NCBI GenBank assembly: GCA_029960955.1
Contig: JASBVS010000037.1
Coordinates: 124,001 to 188,000, forward strand
Source: Bacillota bacterium
Lineage (GTDB): Bacteria > Bacillota > Sulfobacillia > JAIMAT01
Length of the DNA: 64,000 nt
Direction: 5' to 3'
The notes beneath the pieces are model-generated. The model ran no database searches, had not been told where the DNA came from, and was given only the letters and a program-made list of their open reading frames with translations. Both the position numbers and the translations under genes were made by a program. This document shows positions 52,990-60,952 of this stretch, in pieces; position 1 is the stretch's first letter, and each line of letters begins with the position of its first letter.

Positions 52990-54555
52990 TCAGGCCACCT
53001 CCACGCCGCGCAGGCGGCCGGCCGCCTTGACCTTCACCCGCACGGCGTTGCCCGGCAGGTAGGCCAGCGGCACCTCCTCGACCTCGATCACCTCGACGCT
53101 CCTCGGGTCGGCGCCCGCCCGCACCGCCTCGGCGAAGGCGTCCTCCCGCGCCTCGTCCAGCACGGCCTCGCGGCTCCGCTGCTCGAGCGAAAAGATGCGG
53201 TCGACGGTGCCGGAGACCTGGGCGATGGCCGCGCCGATGGCGTTGGCCACCTCGTAGTGCTCCGGCCGGTCGATCTCCGAGACGCCCTCCAGGCGATCCG
53301 GGAGAAGGAGGCTACCCCCTCCGACCGCCACCACCGGCACCGCCGCGGCGCTGGTCTTGATCCGGTCGACCGCCTCCTCCACCATGGCGACCGCCTTGCG
53401 GAAGGCGGCCTCGAGGAGGCCGGCCTCCGCGCTCACCCGCTTCGGGTCGCCCAGCGCGGCCATGCCGCGTGCCACCGCGACGTCGGTCATGGTCAGCGTC
53501 GGGCCGCCGAAGACCTGGGCTTCCTGGAGGATGGCGCTGCCGACGCTCTCCGGACCGACGCGCAGCTCGCCGGCCTCCACGCGGACCAGCGAGCCGCCGC
53601 CCAGGCCGATGGAGATCAGGTCCGGCATGCGGAAGTTGGTGCGCACCCCGCCGATCTCCACGGCGACCGCCGACTCGCGCGGGAAGCCGGAGACGAGGAC
53701 GCCGACGTCGGTCGACGTGCCTCCCACGTCGACGACGACGGCGTCGCGCCGGCGCGAGAGGAAGGCTGCGCCGCGGATGCTGTTGGTCGGCCCGCAGGCG
53801 ATGGTGAGGATGGGGTAGCGCAGCGCGTAGTCGAGCGACATCAGGGTCCCGTCGTTCTGCGAGAGGAAGAGCTCGGCGTGAACCCCGAGCCCCTCCAGGG
53901 CGGCGCGGAAGGCCTCCGTCACGCGCCGGGCCACGCCGGATACGGCGGCGTTGAGGACCGTCGCGTTCTCGCGCTCCAGAAGCCCCACGCTGCCGATCTC
54001 GTAGGAGAGAGAGGCGACCGCCTCTCCGCCCGCTTCCTGGTCGATGATCTCCGCCGCGCGCAGCTCGTCGTCGTTGCGCACGGGCGAGAAGACGCCGGTG
54101 ACCGCGAAGGCTCGCACGCCCTGGTCGAGCGCCTCCCGCACGAAGCGCCGCACGGCCTCCGGGTCGAAGGTCGAGATGGGGCGGCCGTCGTACTCGACGC
54201 CCCCGGGCAGGATCGCCGACGGCCCTTCCACCTTCTCGCGCAGGTCGCTCGGCCAGGCCGCCAGGGGCCCTACCGCCCGCGTGGCCGGCGCACCCAGGCG
54301 GAGGATGGCCACCCGCGCCAGGCCGCGCCGCTCGATGATGGCGTTGGTCACCTGGGTCGTACCCAGCATGGCGTGGGCAACGCTCGCCGGATCCACACCC
54401 GACTTCCGCAGCACCTCCGCCACCACCGTGCGGATGCCGCTGACCACGTCGCGGCTGACCGGCGTCTTCGCCTTGGCGAGCACCCTGTGATCCTCGTCCA
54501 GCACCGCGGCGTCGGTGTTGGTGCCACCGACGTCAATCCCCAGCCTGTAGCCCAC
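52990..54555 (-). CDS. hyuA: Hydantoinase/oxoprolinase A-type ATP-dependent amidohydrolase subunit
   Basis: The 521-residue product has the ASKHA-fold start LGIDVGGTNTDAAVLDEDHRVLAKAKTPVS and VAHAMLGTTQVTNAIIERRGLARVAILRLG. ASLSYEIGSVGLLERENATVLNAAV, DAVVVDVGGTSTDVGVL and the tail motif VAVGGGSLLLPDRL follow. Members cleave hydantoins or 5-oxoproline, or activate carboxylates with ATP. The usual B subunit is absent; two DUF917 proteins flank it instead. It overlaps the upstream DUF917 gene by 23 bases. Confidence 0.9.
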   Translation of the reverse strand: MGYRLGIDVGGTNTDAAVLDEDHRVLAKAKTPVSRDVVSGIRTVVAEVLRKSGVDPASVAHAMLGTTQVTNAIIERRGLARVAILRLGAPATRAVGPLAAWPSDLREKVEGPSAILPGGVEYDGRPISTFDPEAVRRFVREALDQGVRAFAVTGVFSPVRNDDELRAAEIIDQEAGGEAVASLSYEIGSVGLLERENATVLNAAVSGVARRVTEAFRAALEGLGVHAELFLSQNDGTLMSLDYALRYPILTIACGPTNSIRGAAFLSRRRDAVVVDVGGTSTDVGVLVSGFPRESAVAVEIGGVRTNFRMPDLISIGLGGGSLVRVEAGELRVGPESVGSAILQEAQVFGGPTLTMTDVAVARGMAALGDPKRVSAEAGLLEAAFRKAVAMVEEAVDRIKTSAAAVPVVAVGGGSLLLPDRLEGVSEIDRPEHYEVANAIGAAIAQVSGTVDRIFSLEQRSREAVLDEAREDAFAEAVRAGADPRSVEVIEVEEVPLAYLPGNAVRVKVKAAGRLRGVEVA

Positions 54556-55636
54556 GCTCTCCGGCCTCCCCTCGTTCGAGCGGGATGTAGTCGAACTCGT
54601 AACCGAAGGCTCTCGGCCCGACCAGCGCCAGCCCGGCCGGCGTCCGCCAGATCGCCTCCGCGGGGATGCCGAGCAGCTCCACCCGCTGGCCGTAAGCCAG
54701 CCCCTCCGTGGTGATGGGCGTGTGGGTCTCGGCGTCCAGGACGGTGAGAAGATCCGGGACGCTGGCCAGAGGAAGCCCGTCCCGAACCGCCACCAGGTTC
54801 TCGTTCTGGAACTCCAGTCGCAGCACCGAACCCTCGTCCGGGCCGATACCGTCCAGCGAGGCGGTCCCCCGGACGAAGCCGCCGTCGGTGCGGCGCAGGA
54901 CGTCGACCACCTTGCCGGTGAAGAGGCGCCGGCCGCCCGTCACCTTGAGAAGCGCCTCCAGCACCCCGGCGCCGCCCGAGCGGGCCTCGCGCAACACGCG
55001 GCCGATGCCGACGGCGCGGCCGATCGTCCCCTCGATGACCGCGCCGCGGACCTGCCGCACCTCCATCGGGTAGAGGGCGATGATCGACGAGCCGCCCATG
55101 GCGACCGTGGCCGAGCGGCTCAGTCGCTCCGTCCAGAAGTTGTCGATCGTCTCCAGCACCTCGAGGTTCCCTTTCTCGTCCGCCAGCGCCATGGGCGTGG
55201 CCGCGACGCCGGCCAGGTGCATGGAGCACATGGGGATCTCCGGAAAGGCGCGGCCCATGCCGTCCGCGTCGAGGAGCGGCAGCCCCAGCTCCGCGGCCGC
55301 CGCCACGGGGATGGTCGAGTTGACGCCGCCCGCTTCGGCGGACATCAGGGCGACGGCGGGCCGGCCCAGGTGCCGTTCCAGCGCCCGGACCACCCTGGCC
55401 AGCTCTTCGCCCGAGGGCAGCTTCTCGACCAGGACGGTGGGCGCCCCCATCATGGCCACCGGCAGGACGAGCCCCTCCGCGGGGAGCTGCTCGACGCCGA
55501 CGAGGGGGACGGCGCCCTTGCGGCGGATCGCCTCGCGAGCCATCAGCCGCCCGACGTAGGGGTCACCGCCGCCACCGGTACCGAGCACGGTGGCGCCCAG
55601 TGCGAGGTCGTCCAGGATCGCCTCGTCGATCGCCAC
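54533..55636 (-). CDS. DUF917-family protein, copy 2
   Basis: The 367-residue product is a paralogue of the neighbouring DUF917 protein. It has DDLALGATVLGTGGGGDPYVGRLMAREAI, LPVAMMGAPTVLVEKLPSG, SAEAGGVNSTIPVAAAAELGLPLLDADGMGRAFPEIPM and FQNENLVAVRDGLPLASVPDLLTVLDAETHTPITTEGLAYGQRVELLGIP. Both share the GTGGGGDP, AGGVNS or CGGVNS and DGMGRAFPE motifs but are clearly diverged. A heteromeric complex with the hydantoinase is likely. The GTG at 55636 has a distant GAGG site. It follows the permease gene by 54 bases. Confidence 0.88.
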   Translation of the reverse strand: MAIDEAILDDLALGATVLGTGGGGDPYVGRLMAREAIRRKGAVPLVGVEQLPAEGLVLPVAMMGAPTVLVEKLPSGEELARVVRALERHLGRPAVALMSAEAGGVNSTIPVAAAAELGLPLLDADGMGRAFPEIPMCSMHLAGVAATPMALADEKGNLEVLETIDNFWTERLSRSATVAMGGSSIIALYPMEVRQVRGAVIEGTIGRAVGIGRVLREARSGGAGVLEALLKVTGGRRLFTGKVVDVLRRTDGGFVRGTASLDGIGPDEGSVLRLEFQNENLVAVRDGLPLASVPDLLTVLDAETHTPITTEGLAYGQRVELLGIPAEAIWRTPAGLALVGPRAFGYEFDYIPLERGEAGERGLQAGD

Positions 55637-55690
55637 GACGGTGGACTTCCTCTCTGCCGTATGAATCGTCTCCCCCTCCCGTTCTCCCGG

Positions 55691-57037
55691 TCAGGATGGG
55701 ATCTCGCGGAAGTAAGCCTGCGGGCGACCCTGAAGGAGGGCGACCAGGCGCATCAGCCCCCAGTAGAGGAGGCCGGCGGCGATCAGCGCGTTGAGCGCAG
55801 GGATGCCCGCCTGGACCGCGTAGCCCACGACGGAGGCGCCGGCCCACGCCACCCACATCACGGGGTTCCAGAGCTCGACCGTGGCCGGGACGCCGCCCGA
55901 AGCCGAGCTCTCCGCCAGGGCGCGGCGGTGCCGCCGCAGCACGAAGTAGTCGACGACCATGATGCCGGCGATCGGCGGGATGGTGACGCCCAGCAGGACG
56001 AGAAAGCCCTGGAACTGCTGCAGGATGCCCGCCGCCGAGAGCGCCGTGCCCAGGAGGCCGACGATCAGGGTGACCAGACCGCGGTTGACCTTCCGGTCGA
56101 AGAGCGCGTCGATCAGGTTGACCAGGCCCAGCGAAGAGGAGTAGAGGTTCCAGTCGTTGATCTTGAGCGTCGCCACGATCAGGATGAGCGTCCCCAGCAC
56201 GCCGCTGGTCGAGGTGACGATCCGGATCACGTCGGCGCTGCGGACGGCGTGGGCGAGAAGGACGCCGATCAACCCGATGGTGTACTCGCCAAGGGTGATG
56301 CCGACGAGCGTCTGCTTGACCACGTCGGCGGCGCTGCGGTTGAAGCGGGTCATGTCCGGCGTGATCACCGCGCCCACGATGAAGCCGCCCGCCACGAAGG
56401 TGGTGCCGGCGGCCAGGCTGAGCGCCGGGCCGGGCGCCGGGGAGGCGACCAGCTGGGCGAACGGATGCCGGAGAAGCGCGCTGACGATCGAGTAGCCAGC
56501 CAGGAGGAGGAAGGCCGGTACCGTGATGTAGGCGGTCCACGCCATGGAGAGGAAGCCGTAGATGACGATGAGGGTGACGCCCAGCCCCGTGATCAGCGAC
56601 CATCCCCAGAGGGGCAGGCCGCCGACCAGCGAGCGGATCCCTTCGGCGAAGACGGCGTTCTGGATGCCGAACCAGCCGATCAGGCTGACGGCGATCACGA
56701 GCCCCACCAGGCTCGAGCCGTAGCGGCCGAAGCCGGTCCAGCGGCCGAGGACCGAGGTGCTCAGCCCTTCCCGCTGGCCCATGATGCCCGTCAGGATGGC
56801 GACCAGCTCGAGGATGACCGCCCCCAGGGTCAACGCCCAGAAGGCGTCCCAGAAGCGCATCCCGAATCCCAGCGTCGCCCCCAGCAAGAACTGGGAGAGG
56901 GCGGAGAGCTGCCCGAAACGTTGTACCGCCACGCTGACCCACGAGTAGCGGCGTGCGGGCGGAACGCGCACGAGGGCGAAGTCGTCGTGGCCAAGGACCA
57001 AGCCGCTTTCGCCGCCGGCAGAAAGGTCGGCCGCCAT
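55691..57037 (-). CDS. NCS1-family nucleobase/hydantoin permease (CodB-like)
   Basis: The 448-residue membrane protein has about 12 helices with the NCS1 start RYSWVSVAVQRFGQLSALSQFLLGATLGFGMRFWDAFWAL. FIVGAVITPDMTRFNRSAADVV and IPPIAGIMVVDYFVLRRHR follow, as in cytosine permease. It imports cytosine, hydantoin, allantoin or related rings and probably supplies the enzyme genes behind it. A perfect inverted repeat lies 90 bases upstream of the ATG, next to the PucR gene. Confidence 0.9.
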   Translation of the reverse strand: MAADLSAGGESGLVLGHDDFALVRVPPARRYSWVSVAVQRFGQLSALSQFLLGATLGFGMRFWDAFWALTLGAVILELVAILTGIMGQREGLSTSVLGRWTGFGRYGSSLVGLVIAVSLIGWFGIQNAVFAEGIRSLVGGLPLWGWSLITGLGVTLIVIYGFLSMAWTAYITVPAFLLLAGYSIVSALLRHPFAQLVASPAPGPALSLAAGTTFVAGGFIVGAVITPDMTRFNRSAADVVKQTLVGITLGEYTIGLIGVLLAHAVRSADVIRIVTSTSGVLGTLILIVATLKINDWNLYSSSLGLVNLIDALFDRKVNRGLVTLIVGLLGTALSAAGILQQFQGFLVLLGVTIPPIAGIMVVDYFVLRRHRRALAESSASGGVPATVELWNPVMWVAWAGASVVGYAVQAGIPALNALIAAGLLYWGLMRLVALLQGRPQAYFREIPS

Positions 57038-57126
57038 CCCTGCGCACCCCCCAAGCTGTTTTGCGCAGGATTCTAAGGGGGGCGCGTGCGGAATGCGTCA
57101 TACGGGATGAAGAAATTCACTTTCCG

Positions 57127-57147
57127 GTTTGTGCGTTCTGCACAAAC
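57127..57147 (-). promoter_or_regulatory. Probable PucR operator upstream of the permease operon
   Basis: A perfect repeat GTTTGTGC-N5-GCACAAAC lies between the pucR stop and the permease start. Downstream on the minus strand are possible -10 elements TATGAC (about 57099-57104) and TAGAAT (about 57071-57076) without good -35 boxes, which suits activation. The adjacent PucR-family gene is the natural candidate for binding. Confidence 0.65.
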
Positions 57148-57177
57148 GCCGCCCGGTTCGCGCGCCGGACAGTCCGG

Positions 57178-57210
57178 GGCGGCCCCTTCTCGCGGACGGG
57201 CGGGGCCGCC
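57178..57210 (-). terminator. Terminator-like hairpin after the pucR gene
   Basis: A 9-base-pair stem GGCGGCCCC / GGGGCCGCC with a 15-base loop begins 2 bases after the pucR stop on the minus strand. It separates pucR from the permease promoter. No T-run is present. Confidence 0.55.
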
Positions 57211-57212
57211 GC

Positions 57213-58784
57213 TCAGCGCGCCTGGGCGTGCAGCACGCGAATCGCCACCTCGAGGAGGAAGAAGTCGCGCTCCAGGCTGAGCCCGCTCAGATCCTCGAAC
57301 TGTCTGAGGCGGTAGCGCGCGGTGTTGCGGTGGATCGCCAGCCGCTGCGCCGCACGGCCCACGTCCCCCCGCTCGCGCAGATAGGCCTCCACCGTCTCCA
57401 GGAGCTGCTTCCTGCGCGGATCGGGGAAGGCCAGTACCGGTGCCAGCAGCTGCCGGGCAAAGGAGGCGGCCTCGGCGGAGCGGTACCACCCCTGGAGAAG
57501 CCGCTCCGGCCCGAGCTCCTCCACCGTGACCAGGGCGCCGGCCCCGCGCACGGCGGCCACCAGGCGGAGCGTCTCGACGGCCTCGCGATAGGCCTGCCGG
57601 ATCCCCTCCCAGCCGACGGCCGGGCCGCTCAGCACCCCGTCTAAGAGGAATCCGTAGCCCAGGCGTCGCACGTGCCGGACCGCGCGCTCCAGCGCCGGCC
57701 GCGCCGCCTCCACGCGCAGCGGCTCCCGCTGCTCGCGCAACCGCATCGCCACGACGAAGCGCCCGTCGGGCCCGAGGGCGGCGAAGGCCCACAGCCCGGC
57801 CCGGCCCAACTCGCTCTCCAGCGTGTGGAGCACCGCGCTTTGCATCTCCAGGACTTGCGCCTCCGTCCAGCCCCGGGAAGCGAGGAAGTCGTCCAGGTCG
57901 TGGACCTGGAGCGCGGCCATCACGTGGGGCGCGGAGGGATTCCAGCCGGCCTGCCAGGCGCGCGCCAGCACCTCGGACGGCGGCGTGCCGGGCGAGGCGA
58001 ACAGCTCGCGGACCAGGTCGGCCTTGGAACGGAGGCGGCTCTCCCACTTCCGGTGACGCTCCTCCAGAAGCCGCTCGAGAAGGACGCCGGCCACCGTCAT
58101 GACGCGACGGATCACGAAGGTCTGGTGGGGGCGCGGGCGCGCGCGAAGGCGGAAGAGATAATCCGTGCGGCCGTCGACGGGCAGCGTCATCTCGCCCGTC
58201 ACCCCGTCGCCCGCCTCCTGGACCCGGGGCTGCGCGTCGGCGTTGGGCCCGGAGGCGTGTCGGGCGGGAACCGCGACCAGCTCCGCCTCCCCTTCCAGCT
58301 CCCGCTCCAGAATGTCGAGAAGCGCCTCCGCCGGCCTGCCCGCGCGCCAGGCCTCGAGCAGCGCGCCCACCGCCGCGTCGGCGCGCCGGTAGGCGGACAG
58401 CAGGTCTTCCTGGCGGCGGACCGCCAGGCGCTCGACGACGGCGACGATGCCGGTGGTACCCAGGTCGAGGAGCGGCAGCCCGGCCCGGTCGGCCAGCAGG
58501 AGAACCGCCTGCGGCAGCGCGCGCGGCCGTTCCAGGACCAGTCCCGCCGCCTCCGAGGCGGCGAGCCGGCGGACGAGCACGTCCAGCGCCGGCGACTCGT
58601 CCGCCCGCGTCCAGGCCGGAAGGAAGTAGAGCCCACCCTCTTCGACGTGCTCCTCCCATGCCCCCCTCCGACTGGGGTTGACCATCACCACGTGGCTGAC
58701 CTGCCGGTTCAGGCCGCGCCCTCCCGCGAGGACCTGGACAGTCGGAAGTTCCTGGCGCAAGAGCTCCCCGAGCGCGAGCGCCAC
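57213..58784 (-). CDS. PucR-family transcriptional regulator
   Basis: The 523-residue product has an N-terminal PucR sensor domain (LPTVQVLAGGRGLNRQVSHVVMVNPS, ASEAAGLVLERPRALPQAVLLLADRAGLPLLDL). A degenerate GGDEF-like middle and a C-terminal PucR helix-turn-helix (LLETVEAYLRERGDVGRAAQRLAIHRNTARYRLRQFEDLSG) follow. PucR proteins control purine, allantoin and hydantoin use. Its position before an NCS1 permease and hydantoinase genes fits that role. It starts 26 bases after the transglycosylase gene on the same strand. Confidence 0.92.
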   Translation of the reverse strand: MALALGELLRQELPTVQVLAGGRGLNRQVSHVVMVNPSRRGAWEEHVEEGGLYFLPAWTRADESPALDVLVRRLAASEAAGLVLERPRALPQAVLLLADRAGLPLLDLGTTGIVAVVERLAVRRQEDLLSAYRRADAAVGALLEAWRAGRPAEALLDILERELEGEAELVAVPARHASGPNADAQPRVQEAGDGVTGEMTLPVDGRTDYLFRLRARPRPHQTFVIRRVMTVAGVLLERLLEERHRKWESRLRSKADLVRELFASPGTPPSEVLARAWQAGWNPSAPHVMAALQVHDLDDFLASRGWTEAQVLEMQSAVLHTLESELGRAGLWAFAALGPDGRFVVAMRLREQREPLRVEAARPALERAVRHVRRLGYGFLLDGVLSGPAVGWEGIRQAYREAVETLRLVAAVRGAGALVTVEELGPERLLQGWYRSAEAASFARQLLAPVLAFPDPRRKQLLETVEAYLRERGDVGRAAQRLAIHRNTARYRLRQFEDLSGLSLERDFFLLEVAIRVLHAQAR

Positions 58785-58810
58785 CTCTCGGCCCCCTCCA
58801 TCCCCCGCCC

Positions 58811-59338
58811 TCAGCCGACCGCGTTCAGCACCCGCCGGATGTACTCCACGGTTTCGGGGTAGGGCGGCACGTCGCCGAAGCGCTCCACCGCCGCCGGGCC
58901 GGCGTTGTAGGCGGCGAGCGCCAGGCGCACGTCGCCGAAGCGGTCCAGCAGCTCCTTCAGGTAGCGGGCGCCCGCCTCCACGTTCTGGACCGGGTCGAGC
59001 GGGTCGCGGGCGCCCATCGCCCGCGCCGTCTCCGGCATCAGCTGCATGAGGCCGACGGCGCCGGCCGCCGAGACGGCGTCGGGGTTGAAGCCCGACTCGA
59101 CGCGCGCCACCGCCTCCAGCAGGCGGGCGTCGAGACCGTAGCGGGCGGCCGCGCGCTGGAAGAGCTCGCGGAAGGAGGCGGGAGCCGCGGGCGGCTGCGA
59201 CGTCGAGGAAGAGCTCCGGGCAACGCCCGCTTCCTCGGGTGGCGTCGCCCCACCGGGCTCAGGCGATCCGACCAGGTTGGCCGCGATCCACTGCTGCAGG
59301 AGAAGGCGACCGAGATCGGGCCGGTCGACCGGTTCCAT
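58811..59338 (-). CDS. SLT-type lytic transglycosylase-domain protein without signal peptide
   Basis: The 175-residue product has a complete SLT domain: YGLDARLLEAVARVESGFNPDAVSAAGAVGLMQLMPETARAMG with catalytic Glu, then NVEAGARYLKELLDRFGDVRLALAAYNAGPAAVE. It cleaves peptidoglycan glycan strands. The first 55 residues are polar and Pro/Ser-rich with no export signal, and no earlier start codon is available in frame. It may be released by a phage-like or unconventional route. Similar soluble forms occur beside flagellar genes, none of which are here. Confidence 0.87.
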   Translation of the reverse strand: MEPVDRPDLGRLLLQQWIAANLVGSPEPGGATPPEEAGVARSSSSTSQPPAAPASFRELFQRAAARYGLDARLLEAVARVESGFNPDAVSAAGAVGLMQLMPETARAMGARDPLDPVQNVEAGARYLKELLDRFGDVRLALAAYNAGPAAVERFGDVPPYPETVEYIRRVLNAVG

Positions 59339-59413
59339 GCCGCTTTCACACTCCTCCCAGCCCCGCTCCGGGCCGGGCCGGGCCGGCCGGCTCCTCCACG
59401 GGGCTGGTCCAGG

Positions 59414-59875
59414 TTATGCGCCGGCCGCGTAGGCGGCCGTCTCGAGGGCGAAGAGCGCCAGCACCAGCAGGTGGACGACGGTACACCAGAGGCAGACGGC
59501 GCCGATCACGAAGAGCTCGGTGTAGACCAGCGCCACCACCACCAGCGCGCCCGCCCCCGACCAGAGAAGCCGCACGCCGGCCGGGGCGCGGAGCGCCAGC
59601 GCGCCCGCCACCAGGAACCAGAGGAGGCCCCAGACGGCCACCGGGATCCCCCACCAGACGCTCGAGGCGCTGTTGAGCACCGACGCGCAGTCGACCAGAC
59701 CGGCGTTGGGGCAGGCCAGCGCCCGGGGCGCCCAGTGAAGCGCCGTCAGATAGCCCGAGACGGCCAGCCCCGCCGCCACAAGCGCAAGGCGAAGGGCCAG
59801 CGGCCGCCCGGCCAGGCGCCGGTCGCCCGGCGCGCTCCGCGCCCCCTCCGCCGCCCGGGACGGCTGGTAGCTCAC
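59414..59875 (-). CDS. Vitamin K epoxide reductase (VKOR)-family membrane protein
   Basis: The 153-residue product has four membrane helices, the loop pair [18 protein letters not shown] and the active-site CxxC in [15 protein letters not shown] homologues re-oxidise thiol oxidases with quinone, replacing DsbB in Gram-positives. The GTG at 59875 overlaps the stop of the thioredoxin-like DUF929 gene (GTGA), so the two form a translationally coupled disulfide-forming pair. Confidence 0.9.
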   Translation of the reverse strand: MSYQPSRAAEGARSAPGDRRLAGRPLALRLALVAAGLAVSGYLTALHWAPRALACPNAGLVDCASVLNSASSVWWGIPVAVWGLLWFLVAGALALRAPAGVRLLWSGAGALVVVALVYTELFVIGAVCLWCTVVHLLVLALFALETAAYAAGA

Positions 59876-60771
59876 GGGAGCTTGACCCCCTTCACGGCGG
59901 GCGAGGAGCAGACTTCGGCCGGCTTCCCGCCCGTCACCCGGCAGATGGCGGCGGTCATCTGGTTGGCCGCCGCCAGCACTTCCTTGGCGGTGGCCGTCCG
60001 GCCCTGTGCGACCTCGGAGGCGATGGCGTCCCAGCTCTTCCCCTGCAGGGCCTCGGGAGCCACCGGCGAGCCGATCCAATAGGTGCGCCCGACGATCAGG
60101 AAGGGGATGGATCCGTCCGGATCGAGGCGGCTCATCAAGGCCTCTTCCTGCGGCGTCGGCGACTGGAGCGGCGGGTAGCGGCCGTCGGGTCCGGGCGCGC
60201 GACCCGTCAGCTCGACGGTGCGGACGGCCAGGTAGGGGCTCGAGAACTGCGCGTGCAGGAAGGTGAACGTGGGCGTGTCCGGGTAGACGTCCTGCGACGA
60301 GGAGCGCGAGAGCTCGAGCCCCTGCCACGATCCGAACCGTCCCAGCGCCACCACCAGCGCCCAGCGCTCGGCCGCGCAGTAGGGGCAGAACTCGGCCCCG
60401 ACGTAGAGGAGCGTCGGCTTCGACTGCGCCCCCGGCGCGGCGGGCACCTGCGTCCCGGGGGGCGCCGTCTGCGGCGCCGGCAGTTCGGCGCCGCCGGCCG
60501 CGTCGAAGACGGCGGCGGGGATGGTCGTCAACTTGCGCAGGAGCGCGTCGGAGACGGGGGGGCCTCCGGACCGGCCCGTCCCTCCCCCCGGGTTCGAAGC
60601 CGCCGGCCCCGAACCGCGCGGGCCTCCGGCCCTCCATACGGCCGCCGCCACGATCACCGCCAGGACGACGAGGACGGTGCCCAGGCCGATCCAGGCGATC
60701 CGCCGCCGCCCGCCTGCCTGCGCCGGCCGCCGGCTCGAGCCGGAGCGGCGCACCTTCGGACCACCGGCCAC
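59872..60771 (-). CDS. DUF929-family, membrane-anchored thioredoxin-like protein
   Basis: The 299-residue product has a basic N-terminus, one membrane anchor ([22 protein letters not shown]), a Gly/Pro linker and a thioredoxin-like domain. That domain has [27 protein letters not shown] (CPYC active site) and a cis-Pro in GSIPFLIVG. Two further Cys lie near the C-terminus (AAICRV, EVCSS). It is likely the extracytoplasmic dithiol oxidase partnered by the VKOR protein encoded next. GTG at 60771 is 7 bases after GGGAGG and is preferred over an upstream GTG. Confidence 0.87.
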   Translation of the reverse strand: MAGGPKVRRSGSSRRPAQAGGRRRIAWIGLGTVLVVLAVIVAAAVWRAGGPRGSGPAASNPGGGTGRSGGPPVSDALLRKLTTIPAAVFDAAGGAELPAPQTAPPGTQVPAAPGAQSKPTLLYVGAEFCPYCAAERWALVVALGRFGSWQGLELSRSSSQDVYPDTPTFTFLHAQFSSPYLAVRTVELTGRAPGPDGRYPPLQSPTPQEEALMSRLDPDGSIPFLIVGRTYWIGSPVAPEALQGKSWDAIASEVAQGRTATAKEVLAAANQMTAAICRVTGGKPAEVCSSPAVKGVKLP

Positions 60772-60952
60772 TCGCAACCCTCCCTCTCGCACTCCCCATC
60801 ATGACATGCCGCGCCGGACGCCGAGAAGGGCGGCCCGGTCGCCGGAGCGCCGCCCGCCGGGCTCGACGACGCCCCCAGGTGCGGTGCTGTGCAGTGCGAA
60901 AGGGTATTCCGTCACGAGGAACGAATGGGGCAGCGCGAGGAGGCGAGGTCCC

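Noticed and set aside
54722-57076. 784-codon plus-strand frame opposite the permease and DUF917 genes
   Set aside because: Asp/Gly/Arg/His-rich antisense translation without hydrophobic or catalytic patterns.
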